From assembly GCA_900540045.1 (NCBI GenBank), contig UQEF01000001.1, positions 1 to 64,000 of the forward strand: DNA of 64,000 nucleotides, given 5' to 3'. Made by a program: the position numbers and the translations under genes. This document shows, piece by piece, positions 56,785 through 64,000 of this stretch. The number at the start of each line of letters is the position of its first letter. Position 1 is the first letter of the stretch. Under the pieces are notes generated by a model. The model made no database searches. It had not been told where the DNA came from and saw only the letters and a list, made by a program, of their open reading frames with translations. This DNA comes from an uncultured Eubacteriales bacterium (GTDB lineage: Bacteria; Bacillota; Clostridia; Christensenellales; Aristaeellaceae).

Positions 56785-57934
56785 GCATATAGCCCGTCGT
56801 GCCGCCATAGGAAACCTTGGTCCATTCCGAGCCGGGGATGAGCACCTGGACCGACGCGCCGCTCGGCATGCGCGAAAGCACGTTGTTGATGGACATGTTG
56901 GCTGAAGAGCGCAGGTTTACATAGCTCCCGCTGGGATGGCTGACCGTGCGCCAGGGCGTGGAGGGCAGATTGTGCAGCTGAATGTAGGCGGTCATCACAT
57001 AGCCCGTCATGCCGTTGGTCTGGTTGGTGACCTGACACCATTCGCTGCCTTGCGCGTTGACCCAGAGGCGGGTGCCGTTATAGAGCTTTGCGAGCACCTT
57101 GGAACCGGTGGAGGCGTACTGACGCAAATTGAGCGCCTGGGTGCTCTTGGGATTGGCTACGACGGCATAGGCTGTGTTGGCCGTGCCGCTGCCGCCCTGC
57201 GCGGCCTGATCGCGCGCCGCGCACAGGCCCTCCTGCAAAAAGTCGCTGCTCATGAAGCCCCAGTATCCGCCGATGCTTACGCACCACCAGCCGTTGCCCT
57301 TGGCGATGACGCTCACATAGCTGTCGCCGGGGAACTGGCGGGTGACGGGATAATTCATGCCGGGGCCGGAACGCATGTTCATGGCGGTGTTGTTGGGCGT
57401 TTTGATGGTGGCCACGGTGCTGCTGCCGGGGTTTTTACGGCCCCAGTCGGCAACATATTCCCCGCGCACATAGCCTGTCTGGCCGTTGATCTGGACGCAG
57501 TACCAGCCGTTGGAAGCGCTGAGCACGTGCAGCGGCACGCCATTGTAGAAAATGCCCAGCACCTGCGCATTGTAGTTGGGCTGGGCGCGGAAGTTGAGGA
57601 ACGCGCCGCCGTTGCTGTTGGTTACCAGCGCCGTCCAGACAAAGTCGCTCTCATCGATCACCTGATCGATGTAATTTTTGCTCATGTATCCGGTTTTGCC
57701 GTCGGGTGTGCGCACATAATAGAAGTTGTTCTGGCTGCCGTTGATCTCCACCCACGTACCGCGCGTACAGCTGCCCAGCCACTGGCTGGAGGAGCTTCCC
57801 TGCGCGCGCAGGTTCAGGGTGTCGGTGCCGTAGATCACGCCATAGGTACCGGAGGACGCCATAGCGCTGCCGGCCATGAGCAGGAGCAGAAGCAATGCGG
57901 CCAGGGCACAGAGGCATAGCTTGTGGTTTTTCAT
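56765..57934 (-). CDS. Secreted protein with five SH3b repeats
   Basis: A 389-residue exported protein. The signal peptide is LCLCALAALLLLLLMAGSAMA. The mature protein is a chain of bacterial SH3 modules starting near TLNLRAQGSSS, FLNFRAQPNYN, AMNMRSGPGMN, ALNLRQYASTG and YVNLRSSANMS, each ending with a W/Y-x-x-V-x-xxxGYM-type strand. No catalytic domain is seen, so it probably binds cell wall. GGAGGG precedes the ATG. It stands upstream of tlyA's end in the leftward direction but has its own gap of about 85 bp. Confidence 0.88.
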   Translation of the reverse strand: MKNHKLCLCALAALLLLLLMAGSAMASSGTYGVIYGTDTLNLRAQGSSSSQWLGSCTRGTWVEINGSQNNFYYVRTPDGKTGYMSKNYIDQVIDESDFVWTALVTNSNGGAFLNFRAQPNYNAQVLGIFYNGVPLHVLSASNGWYCVQINGQTGYVRGEYVADWGRKNPGSSTVATIKTPNNTAMNMRSGPGMNYPVTRQFPGDSYVSVIAKGNGWWCVSIGGYWGFMSSDFLQEGLCAARDQAAQGGSGTANTAYAVVANPKSTQALNLRQYASTGSKVLAKLYNGTRLWVNAQGSEWCQVTNQTNGMTGYVMTAYIQLHNLPSTPWRTVSHPSGSYVNLRSSANMSINNVLSRMPSGASVQVLIPGSEWTKVSYGGTTGYMLTYFLK

Positions 57935-58018
57935 GGGTCAAACCCTCCTTGGGTACGGAATTCCTTGCCTACCATGTAAACGCGAGGAGAAAAGCAAATC
58001 TTCCCGCATGGTGAGACA

Positions 58019-58834
58019 TTATTTTCGGTATTTCGGCAGGGCGAGGGCGCGCGACACCGCCGCCGCAATGTCCTCGTCCTTCACGGGCGGAAAGGAGTAC
58101 CCACCGAAGCGGACGTGCAGGAAGAATTCATGCGTGCCATGATTGCCGGTGACAGGACTGTGGGTCACATCCACGGCATGGGTGCCCGGCTGTGCATCCA
58201 GCGCAGTGCACAGGGCGCGCAAAAGCGGCGCATAGCGGTCCGGCGAAAGCTCGCCCGTGCGGCGCGCGGCAGGATCGTCGGTCTCAAAGAGCGGCTTGAC
58301 CAGACACATCAATTCACCCTGATTATGCATCACGGCCCGGAACTGCGGCACCGCCTTCACCAGGGACAGATAGCTCAAATCCACGCTGCCCAGCGTGGGA
58401 ACAGGATTGAGCGAAAGCAGCTTTTCATCGCCCAGGTTGGTGCGCTCCAGATTGACCACCCGCGCGTCCTGGGAGAGAGAGCCGGCCAGCTGACCAAAGC
58501 CTGCCTCCACCGCGTAAACCAGCGCCGCGCCGTGCTTGACCAGGCAATCGGTGAATCCGCCGGTGCAGGCTCCAGCGTCGATGCATACGCGGCCCTCCAC
58601 CGCGATGCCGAAATCGCGGATGGCGCCTTCCAGCTTATATCCGCCCTTGCCCACGTAACGCTCGTACAGGCCGCGCACCGTCATGGGTTTGTCGAGGGGC
58701 ACCAGCTGTCCGCCGTTGGATACGGGCTGCGCGCCGCAGTAGACCGCTCCGCTCATCAGATAGGGCAGGGCGGCTTCCCGGCTGTCAAAAAAACCCTCCT
58801 CCAGAAGGCGGTCCATGGCGGAGCTTTTTTTCAT
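58019..58834 (-). CDS. tlyA: TlyA-family rRNA 2'-O-methyltransferase
   Basis: A 271-residue protein. An N-terminal S4 RNA-binding domain (MDRLLEEGFFDSREAALPYLMSGAVYCGAQPV) is followed by YVGKGGYKLEGAIRDFGIAVEGRVCIDAGACTGGFTDCLVKHGA, the SAM-binding core, and a typical YAVEAGFGQLAGSL. Relatives methylate cytidine 2'-OH in 16S and 23S rRNA. The usual TlyA partners (spo0A, recN, xseB) are not next to it. The start overlaps the esterase stop, so the two are cotranscribed. Confidence 0.9.
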   Translation of the reverse strand: MKKSSAMDRLLEEGFFDSREAALPYLMSGAVYCGAQPVSNGGQLVPLDKPMTVRGLYERYVGKGGYKLEGAIRDFGIAVEGRVCIDAGACTGGFTDCLVKHGAALVYAVEAGFGQLAGSLSQDARVVNLERTNLGDEKLLSLNPVPTLGSVDLSYLSLVKAVPQFRAVMHNQGELMCLVKPLFETDDPAARRTGELSPDRYAPLLRALCTALDAQPGTHAVDVTHSPVTGNHGTHEFFLHVRFGGYSFPPVKDEDIAAAVSRALALPKYRK

Positions 58835-59613
58835 ACGCCCTCCGCCTGGTCCAGGGGAAGCCAGGCCAGAATGCGTTCAATATAGCGGTCCCAGAAATCC
58901 CAGGTGTGATTGCCAGGCTCGGTGTGATATTCGATGGGCAGCTCCTTGCCGAAGCGGGCAAAGAAATGCTCGTTGGCGTCAAAAAGAAAATCCTCCGTGC
59001 CGCAGGCCATATACATGCGGGGCGCGCGTTGCGGTTCCTTGAGGAACCGGTCGGCCAGGCCGAACAGGCTGCCCGGCCCGCGCAGCAGATCATGCTCGCT
59101 GCCATAGACGTCGTCCAGCTCCCTGAGCATGAAGGGGCCGCGGCTGGCAAAGGTTTCGTAGCCCTTTTCCATCTCGACACAGCCCGAAAGGCTGGCCGCC
59201 GCCGCATAGCGCCCCGGATAGCGCAGCGCCAGCCGCAGCGCGCCGTAGCCGCCCATCGAAAGGCCGGCGATGAACCGCCCGCTTCGCTTGCGGCACACGG
59301 GAAAGTAGCGCTCGATCACGGAGGGAAGCTCGCGGGCGATGAAGGTTTCATACTTCGCGCCATGCGCCATATCCATATGGAAGGAACGGTTGGCCGCGGG
59401 CATCACCACGGCCAGGCGGTAGCGCCGCGCGAACAGCTCCACGCGCGTCTGACGCAGCCACATGGTATGGTCGTCGCTGAGCCCGTGAAGCAGATAAAGG
59501 ACCGGTATGGGCGAGCCGGACTGTGCCGCCACCTGCGGCTGGGGCAAAAGGATGTAGGCCGCCGTTTGAATGCCGAGAACCTCGCTGTAAAAATGGAAAT
59601 CAGAAAAGACCAT
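58831..59613 (-). CDS. Alpha/beta-hydrolase esterase (EstA/esterase-D type)
   Basis: A 260-residue serine esterase. PIPVLYLLHGLSDDHTMWLRQT contains the oxyanion region, FIAGLSMGGYGALRLALRYP the nucleophile GLSMGG, and the C-terminus has YHTEPGNHTWDFWDRYIE with the catalytic histidine; an aspartate lies in GTEDFLFD. It resembles tributyrin esterases and S-formylglutathione hydrolases. ATG 59613 with GGAGGG upstream; the frame's earlier start lacks one. Followed by tlyA in the same transcript. Confidence 0.9.
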   Translation of the reverse strand: MVFSDFHFYSEVLGIQTAAYILLPQPQVAAQSGSPIPVLYLLHGLSDDHTMWLRQTRVELFARRYRLAVVMPAANRSFHMDMAHGAKYETFIARELPSVIERYFPVCRKRSGRFIAGLSMGGYGALRLALRYPGRYAAAASLSGCVEMEKGYETFASRGPFMLRELDDVYGSEHDLLRGPGSLFGLADRFLKEPQRAPRMYMACGTEDFLFDANEHFFARFGKELPIEYHTEPGNHTWDFWDRYIERILAWLPLDQAEGV

Positions 59614-59777
59614 AAAACACCCTCCTGCAAGATGAAAACTGTGGAATGCTTTTTGTATCATATCACAAAACACGCTGATTTCCAATATCCTATCAGCGTT
59701 TGACGGCTGTTGTCCGTCCTATCCGCCAGGAGAGGGAGGCTTTGACCTGACGCCATGAACGGCCATTTCCGCAAGGC

Positions 59778-59806
59778 TTGACTTCCGTACGTTTTCGGGG
59801 CATAAT
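59778..59806 (+). promoter_or_regulatory. Promoter of the DUF512-der operon
   Basis: TTGACT, 17 bp, CATAAT, about 40 bp before the GTG start. Confidence 0.65.
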
Positions 59807-59846
59807 ACAATCTGCCCAATTATGGCTAAAGAAGGGGGGAGAGCGC

Positions 59847-61163
59847 GTGCGGCATGTGATTGAATCGGTGGAGCGCGGATCGGCGGCATACCGCCATGGC
59901 CTGCGCGCGGGCGACGCGCTGATCTCCCTCAATGGCGAAGCGATCGTGGACGAGATCGACTATCAGGCGCTGATTGCGGGCAGCCGCGTGCATGCCGTGG
60001 TGGAGCGGGACGGCCGGGAAGTCGCCGTGGACATCCGCAAGCAGGAGGGAGAGCCGCTGGGTCTGCACTTCGGGCCGGAGATGGCGCTTTCGCCCCGCAC
60101 CTGCCGCAACAACTGCGTCTTTTGCTTCATCCGCCAGATGCCGCCGGGCCTGCGCAAAACCCTCTATGTGCGCGACGACGACTGGCGCTTTTCCCTGATG
60201 ATGGGCAACTTTGTGACCCTGACCAACGTGGATGACGCCGAGTTTGACCGCATCATCCGCCGCCATGCCTCGCCGCTGTATGTGAGCGTGCATGCCACCG
60301 ATCCCGCGCTTCGCTGCCGGATGATGAACAACCGCTTCGCGGGCGACATCCTCCAGCGCCTTACGCGCCTGAAGGATGCGGGCATCCGATTCCACTGCCA
60401 GATTGTGGTGTGCCCCGGCTGGAACGACGGCGAGCAGCTGCTCAGAACGCTGAGCGACCTGCGTGCCCTGGCGCCCGCGGCGCAGACCGCGGCCATGGTG
60501 CCCGTGGGCCTCACGCGCTTTCGTGAGGGGCTGGAGCAGCTTCGCCCCTTCACCAAAGCGGAGGCGGAGGCGCTGCTTAACGCCATCGCGCCCTTTCAGG
60601 AGCAGTGCCGCCGCGAGCTGGGCACCACCTTCGCCTTTCCCAGCGACGAATTTTTCTGCATTGCCGGGCGGCCCATCCCTCCGGAAAGCTGGTACGAGGA
60701 CTTTCCGCAGATCGAAAACGGCGTGGGGCTGCTGCGCCGCTTTGAATGCGAGCTGGAGGAGGCGGAACGCTTTGAGGTGCCCGACGGGCCCGCGCCTGCG
60801 CGCCGCTATCTGATTCCTACAGGGGTGAGTGCCGCGCCGCACCTCATGCGCATGGCGGAGCGCTTCGCGCCGCCGGGGGTCAGCGTGCGGATACTGCCGG
60901 TGGCAAACCACTTTTTTGGCGAGACGGTCACGGTGACGGGCCTGCTCACCGGAGGCGACGTACTTGCCGCGCTTACGCCCGACAAGGTGGCGGACGCGGA
61001 CGAGCTGCTCCTGTGCTCGGTGATGCTTCGCCATGAGGGCGATCTGTTTCTGGACGACATGCACATCGACGATTTCCGCAGGCGCGCGCCGCTGCCCCTG
61101 CACGTGACCGGCTGTGACGGGCAGGCGTTTTACGACGCGCTGCGCGGCCGCTTCGACGATTGA
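59847..61163 (+). CDS. PDZ/radical-SAM/DUF512 protein
   Basis: A 438-residue protein. An N-terminal PDZ-like domain (IESVERGSAAYRHGLRAGDALISLNGEAI) precedes a radical-SAM-like core with the cluster motif CRNNCVFCFIRQMPPGLRKTLYVRDDDWRFS, LTNVDD and HATDPALRCRMMNNRFAGDIL. The DUF512 domain (FPSDEFFCIAGRPIPPESWYEDFPQIENGVGLLRRF) ends it. This architecture is conserved directly upstream of der in Clostridia and is sometimes called a putative FeS-containing GTPase partner; the reaction is unknown. GTG 59847 has GGGGGGAG upstream. Confidence 0.9.
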   Translation: MRHVIESVERGSAAYRHGLRAGDALISLNGEAIVDEIDYQALIAGSRVHAVVERDGREVAVDIRKQEGEPLGLHFGPEMALSPRTCRNNCVFCFIRQMPPGLRKTLYVRDDDWRFSLMMGNFVTLTNVDDAEFDRIIRRHASPLYVSVHATDPALRCRMMNNRFAGDILQRLTRLKDAGIRFHCQIVVCPGWNDGEQLLRTLSDLRALAPAAQTAAMVPVGLTRFREGLEQLRPFTKAEAEALLNAIAPFQEQCRRELGTTFAFPSDEFFCIAGRPIPPESWYEDFPQIENGVGLLRRFECELEEAERFEVPDGPAPARRYLIPTGVSAAPHLMRMAERFAPPGVSVRILPVANHFFGETVTVTGLLTGGDVLAALTPDKVADADELLLCSVMLRHEGDLFLDDMHIDDFRRRAPLPLHVTGCDGQAFYDALRGRFDD

Positions 61164-61176
61164 AGGAGGGAACCCC

Positions 61177-62508
61177 ATGGCCAAGCCGCTGGTGGCCATC
61201 GTAGGCCGCCCGAACGTGGGCAAATCGACATTTTTCAACAAGATCGCGGGACGGCGCATCTCCATCGTGGAGGATGTGCCGGGCGTGACGCGCGACCGCG
61301 TCTATGCCGACGTGGAATGGATGGGCCGCCGCTTCAGCATGGTGGATACCGGGGGCCTGGACATGCGCAGCGAGGACGTGCTCCTCTCCCAGATGCGCCG
61401 CCAGGCGGAAATCGCCATGGACACCGCCGATGTGATCTGCTTTTTCTGCGACGGGCGCACGGGCCTGACCTCCGAGGACGAGGACGTGGCCAACTACCTG
61501 CGCCGCACGCGCAAGCCGCTTCTGCTGGTGGTCAACAAGATGGACTATCAGGGGATGAACGATCAGCTCTACGAATATTACAACCTGGGCCTGGGCGATC
61601 CCATCGCCATCAGCAGCACCAACATGCTGGGCCTGGGCGACCTTTTGGAGGAGATCGTGGGGCGCCTGCCCCCGCCCACGCCCGACGAGGCCGAGGAGGA
61701 AGGGCATGTCATCCAGCTGGCGCTGGTGGGTCGGCCCAACGTGGGCAAAAGCTCGCTGTGCAACCGGCTGCTGGGGCAGGAGCGCACCATGGTCAGCGAC
61801 ATCCCCGGCACCACGCGCGACGCCATCGACACCACCTTCACCGACGCGGACGGCACGCGCTACAACATCATTGACACCGCCGGCATGCGCAAGAAAAAGG
61901 CCGTGGAGGATGAAACGCTGGAACGCTACAGCGTGCTGCGCTCGATCGCGGCCATCGACCGCTGCGACGTGGCGCTTTTGCTCATTGATGCCCAGACCGG
62001 CGTGACGGAGCAGGACACCAAGATTGCCGGACTCATCCTCAGCGCCGGCAAGGCGGTGCTGGTGGCCGTCAACAAGTGGGACGCCGTGGAAAAGGACACC
62101 AACACCATGGAGCAGTTCCGCAAAAAGATCTTAAGCGACCTCAAGTTTATGAGCTACGCGCCGGTGCTGTTTTTGTCCGCGCTCACCGGCCAGCGGGTGA
62201 ATACCGTGCTCGCTGCCGTGAAGGCCGCCTATGAGCAGTACAGCCGCCGCATCCCCACGGGCGTGCTCAACGAGGCTCTGGCCGATGCGCAGGCCAGCCT
62301 CCAGCCACCGGTCTCCGGCGGGCGTCGACTCAAGATCTACTATGCGACCCAGCAGAGCACCTGCCCGCCTACGTTCGTATTTTTCGTCAACAGCGAGGAG
62401 CTGATGCACTTCGCCTACGAGCGCTATCTGGAGAATCACCTGCGCAAGAGCTTCGGCTTCGAGGGAACGCCCATCCGCTTCATTCTCCGGGAAAAGACCA
62501 AGGACTGA
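61177..62508 (+). CDS. der: Ribosome-biogenesis GTPase Der (EngA)
   Basis: A 443-residue protein with two tandem GTPase domains and a C-terminal KH-like domain, needed for 50S assembly. First G domain: VAIVGRPNVGKSTFFN, DVPGVTRDR, DTGG, NKMD. Second: ALVGRPNVGKSSLCNRLL, DIPGTTRDAIDT, DTAGMRKKK, NKWD. The KH part has PPVSGGRRLKIYYATQQSTCPPTFVFFVN. AAGGAGGG precedes ATG 61177, 13 bp after the DUF512 gene. Confidence 0.98.
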   Translation: MAKPLVAIVGRPNVGKSTFFNKIAGRRISIVEDVPGVTRDRVYADVEWMGRRFSMVDTGGLDMRSEDVLLSQMRRQAEIAMDTADVICFFCDGRTGLTSEDEDVANYLRRTRKPLLLVVNKMDYQGMNDQLYEYYNLGLGDPIAISSTNMLGLGDLLEEIVGRLPPPTPDEAEEEGHVIQLALVGRPNVGKSSLCNRLLGQERTMVSDIPGTTRDAIDTTFTDADGTRYNIIDTAGMRKKKAVEDETLERYSVLRSIAAIDRCDVALLLIDAQTGVTEQDTKIAGLILSAGKAVLVAVNKWDAVEKDTNTMEQFRKKILSDLKFMSYAPVLFLSALTGQRVNTVLAAVKAAYEQYSRRIPTGVLNEALADAQASLQPPVSGGRRLKIYYATQQSTCPPTFVFFVNSEELMHFAYERYLENHLRKSFGFEGTPIRFILREKTKD

Positions 62509-62521
62509 TCCGAAAAAAACA

Positions 62522-62557
62522 GGCGCCGCGCCGGAAACGCATCCGGCGCGGCGCTTT
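62522..62557. terminator. Terminator between der and the thioesterase
   Basis: A 12-bp very GC-rich stem (GCGCCGCGCCGG/CCGGCGCGGCGC, 8-nt loop) with TTTT on the plus side and an A run (T on the minus strand) on the other, serving both converging genes. Confidence 0.9.
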
Positions 62558-62563
62558 TGTCCG

Positions 62564-63049
62564 TCAGTCCTTTTTTTCGCGCCGGCGCTGGGCACGGCGC
62601 TCCTTTCCGGCCTCAAAATCGGCGCGCTCGGCGCTGGTTTCAGGCACCAAAGCCGGCACACGGGCGGGACGGCCGTCCGCACCGATGGCCACCATGGTCA
62701 GGTAGGCGCGGTTGACACGGCTGCGGTCGTGGGGGCATTCCAGATGCTCCACGTAGGTGTCCACGCACACCTCCATGCTGGTATTGCCCACGTAGGTCAC
62801 GCGCCCCTGCAAGGTGACGGTGTCATTGATGTGGGCCGGGGCCAGAAATTCCAGGTGGTCCACGGCGGCGGTGCGGGTCTCCATACCGCTGTGCCGGCGC
62901 GATACCACGCCTGCGACCACGTCAATCCATTGCATCAGGATGCCGCCAAAGAGCGTGTAGCTTCCGTTCACATCCGCGGGCATGACGATGTGCACCTGCT
63001 CGGTGCGGCTGGCGGATACGGGCTTGGAGGGACGGGGTAATTCACTCAT
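62564..63049 (-). CDS. Acyl-CoA thioesterase (hotdog fold)
   Basis: A 161-residue hotdog-fold thioesterase of the YciA/BACH-like group. VHIVMPADVNGSYTLFGGILMQWIDVVAGVVSRRHSG carries the conserved N-x-x-x-x-x-GG-x-LM-x-W-D pattern, and TAAVDHLEFLAPAHINDTVTLQGRVTYVGNTSMEV the central strands. A basic tail (KERRAQRRREKKD) ends it. It hydrolyses acyl-CoA in the cytoplasm; chain preference unknown. ATG 63049 has AAGGAGG upstream, inside the end of the upstream gene. Confidence 0.9.
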   Translation of the reverse strand: MSELPRPSKPVSASRTEQVHIVMPADVNGSYTLFGGILMQWIDVVAGVVSRRHSGMETRTAAVDHLEFLAPAHINDTVTLQGRVTYVGNTSMEVCVDTYVEHLECPHDRSRVNRAYLTMVAIGADGRPARVPALVPETSAERADFEAGKERRAQRRREKKD

Positions 63050-64000
63050 GGGTTGGGTTTCCTCCTTTAAAGGCAGTAAAGGCAGGTTTTTGGGGCGGAG
63101 GGGGCAGGATGGGCTCCGGAAGGGACGAAAGCAGCGCTCGCAGGCGCGCGCCCAGCAGCTGCGGATCAAAGGCGGTCAGAAACAGGAGCCGCCGTCTGGG
63201 CATGGGATGAAGGGCAAACAGGTCTGGCGCCTCGTCGATCAGGCGGGTCCAGAGCACCTCCTCGCTCCATCCCCGCTTGAGCTCCGCGTCCAGCTGGGTG
63301 AGGGCCTTGGTGCGGCTGCACAGCCTCGGCAGCAGATCCACCGGGGCCACCAGAAAGCTGGGGTCCGGCACGCCGTCCACGGTGGCCAGGTGGATGCGGT
63401 CGTCCATCAGCCTGCCAAAGGACGGCACCGCTTCCGGACAGACGGGATGCGGCAGAATGTCCATATCCACCCAGGCGGCGTGCGTAAATTCGGGCCGGCG
63501 ACTGGCCGCCCGGAGCATCAGGAGAGGCTTGCTGCGCCGGAAATGGTCCGTGGGACTCATGCCCATGCCCAGCAGGGCACGGGGCAGCACGGCGTTGTCC
63601 GGGTAGCTCTGCGTGTTGGGAAAGCCCGCGCGCAAAAGCCGCTCCTGTGCGCCGCCGGTGTAGAGCAGAAGCGGCAGGCTCTCTACCGCCTTAAGAAAGC
63701 CAAAGCGCAGGATGTAGGCCGCCACGGGCCGCCGGGGGCTGGGCAGGTCCACAAAGGCGGTCACCAGCAGCGGCATGTAGCGTTCGCTGAGGTGGATGCG
63801 GGTGGCGCGGGCGTGCTGGGTCAGCCGCAGCCCTCGCGGCAGGCGCTGGGGATAGGTGTTATCCACGCCAAACAGCCCCCATGTTGTGCGTACGCCCGCC
63901 CTTTGCCGGTCATAGCGAAAGCCCGCCAGCTGCTCAAAGCGGCTGAGCGTGGTGCCGGGCAGCGCATCGGGTACTGGGCGGCGAAGCCATCGCCGGGGCG
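63042..64000 (-). CDS. Unidentified protein, 5' end beyond the window
   Basis: The frame is open leftward from the right edge; at least about 319 residues are visible and the start lies outside. An internal GTG at 63866 is an alternative but cuts into continuous sequence (FRYDRQRAGVRTTWGLFGV). Segments include HLSERYMPLLVTAFVDLP, SYPDNAVLPRALLGMGMSPTD, FTHAAWVDMDILPHPV (a DxD-like pair) and a Pro-rich C-terminus. The DxD and surrounding strands recall nucleotide-sugar transferases, but I do not recognise the family. The end overlaps the thioesterase start by 8 bp. Confidence 0.65.
   Translation of the reverse strand, partial: PRRWLRRPVPDALPGTTLSRFEQLAGFRYDRQRAGVRTTWGLFGVDNTYPQRLPRGLRLTQHARATRIHLSERYMPLLVTAFVDLPSPRRPVAAYILRFGFLKAVESLPLLLYTGGAQERLLRAGFPNTQSYPDNAVLPRALLGMGMSPTDHFRRSKPLLMLRAASRRPEFTHAAWVDMDILPHPVCPEAVPSFGRLMDDRIHLATVDGVPDPSFLVAPVDLLPRLCSRTKALTQLDAELKRGWSEEVLWTRLIDEAPDLFALHPMPRRRLLFLTAFDPQLLGARLRALLSSLPEPILPPPPQKPAFTAFKGGNPTHE

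Overview
The window is a high-GC bacterial chromosome segment. Its housekeeping genes (secD/secF, dacA, priA, def-fmt-rsmB-rlmN, a PP2C phosphatase with a PASTA kinase, rsgA, rpe, der, tlyA, a DUF3048 protein) and its Gram-positive gene order point to a Bacillota member of class Clostridia, probably an uncultured gut lineage. The species is not identifiable from sequence alone.

Left end (1-9087): the 3' part of an IS1182-type transposase, then a complete type II-A CRISPR-Cas locus. A tracrRNA gene runs leftward and its promoter overlaps the cas9 start codon. It is followed by cas9, cas1, cas2 and csn2 in one overlapping operon, a short leader, and an array of 29 repeats of 36 bp with 28 spacers. 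The last repeats are decayed, so the leader lies on the cas side.

Middle (9088-28045): an 18.9 kb prophage-like element integrated in a tRNA-Pro(CGG) gene and bounded by a perfect 45-bp direct repeat. The element rebuilds the tRNA 3' end and brings its own terminator. It carries an integrase, several XRE-type regulators, a truncated AAA ATPase, two ParB-like N-domains, a diversity-generating retroelement (DGR: variable protein, Avd, template repeat, reverse transcriptase), a NlpC-type endolysin, a holin, and many small early-type proteins under repeated palindromic promoters. No terminase, portal, capsid or tail-assembly gene is present. The second ParB N-domain is fused in frame to the DGR variable protein, which looks like a deletion that removed the whole morphogenesis block. 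VR differs from TR at 19 of 27 template adenines and at no other base, so the DGR has been active.

Right part (28046-64000): chromosomal core. tRNA-Pro and tRNA-Thr run leftward. Rightward come secDF, an SGNH/MBOAT surface O-acylation pair, a MATE exporter, dacA, priA, then a tightly overlapping translation/signalling operon def-fmt-rsmB-rlmN-stp-prkC-rsgA-rpe. Next come a DEAD-box RNA helicase, a second MATE protein, a DUF3048 protein, a small alarmone synthetase, and smaller membrane genes. A leftward group (SH3-repeat protein, tlyA, esterase) precedes a PDZ/radical-SAM/DUF512 protein and der. A leftward thioesterase and an unidentified gene running off the edge close the window.

The most notable items are the ParB-variable-protein fusion in a capsid-less DGR element, the DGR post-VR hairpin with a GATA loop, the tracrRNA promoter embedded in the cas9 start, a leader segment complementary to the first CRISPR repeat, and a triple half-site operator repeated at two prophage promoters.
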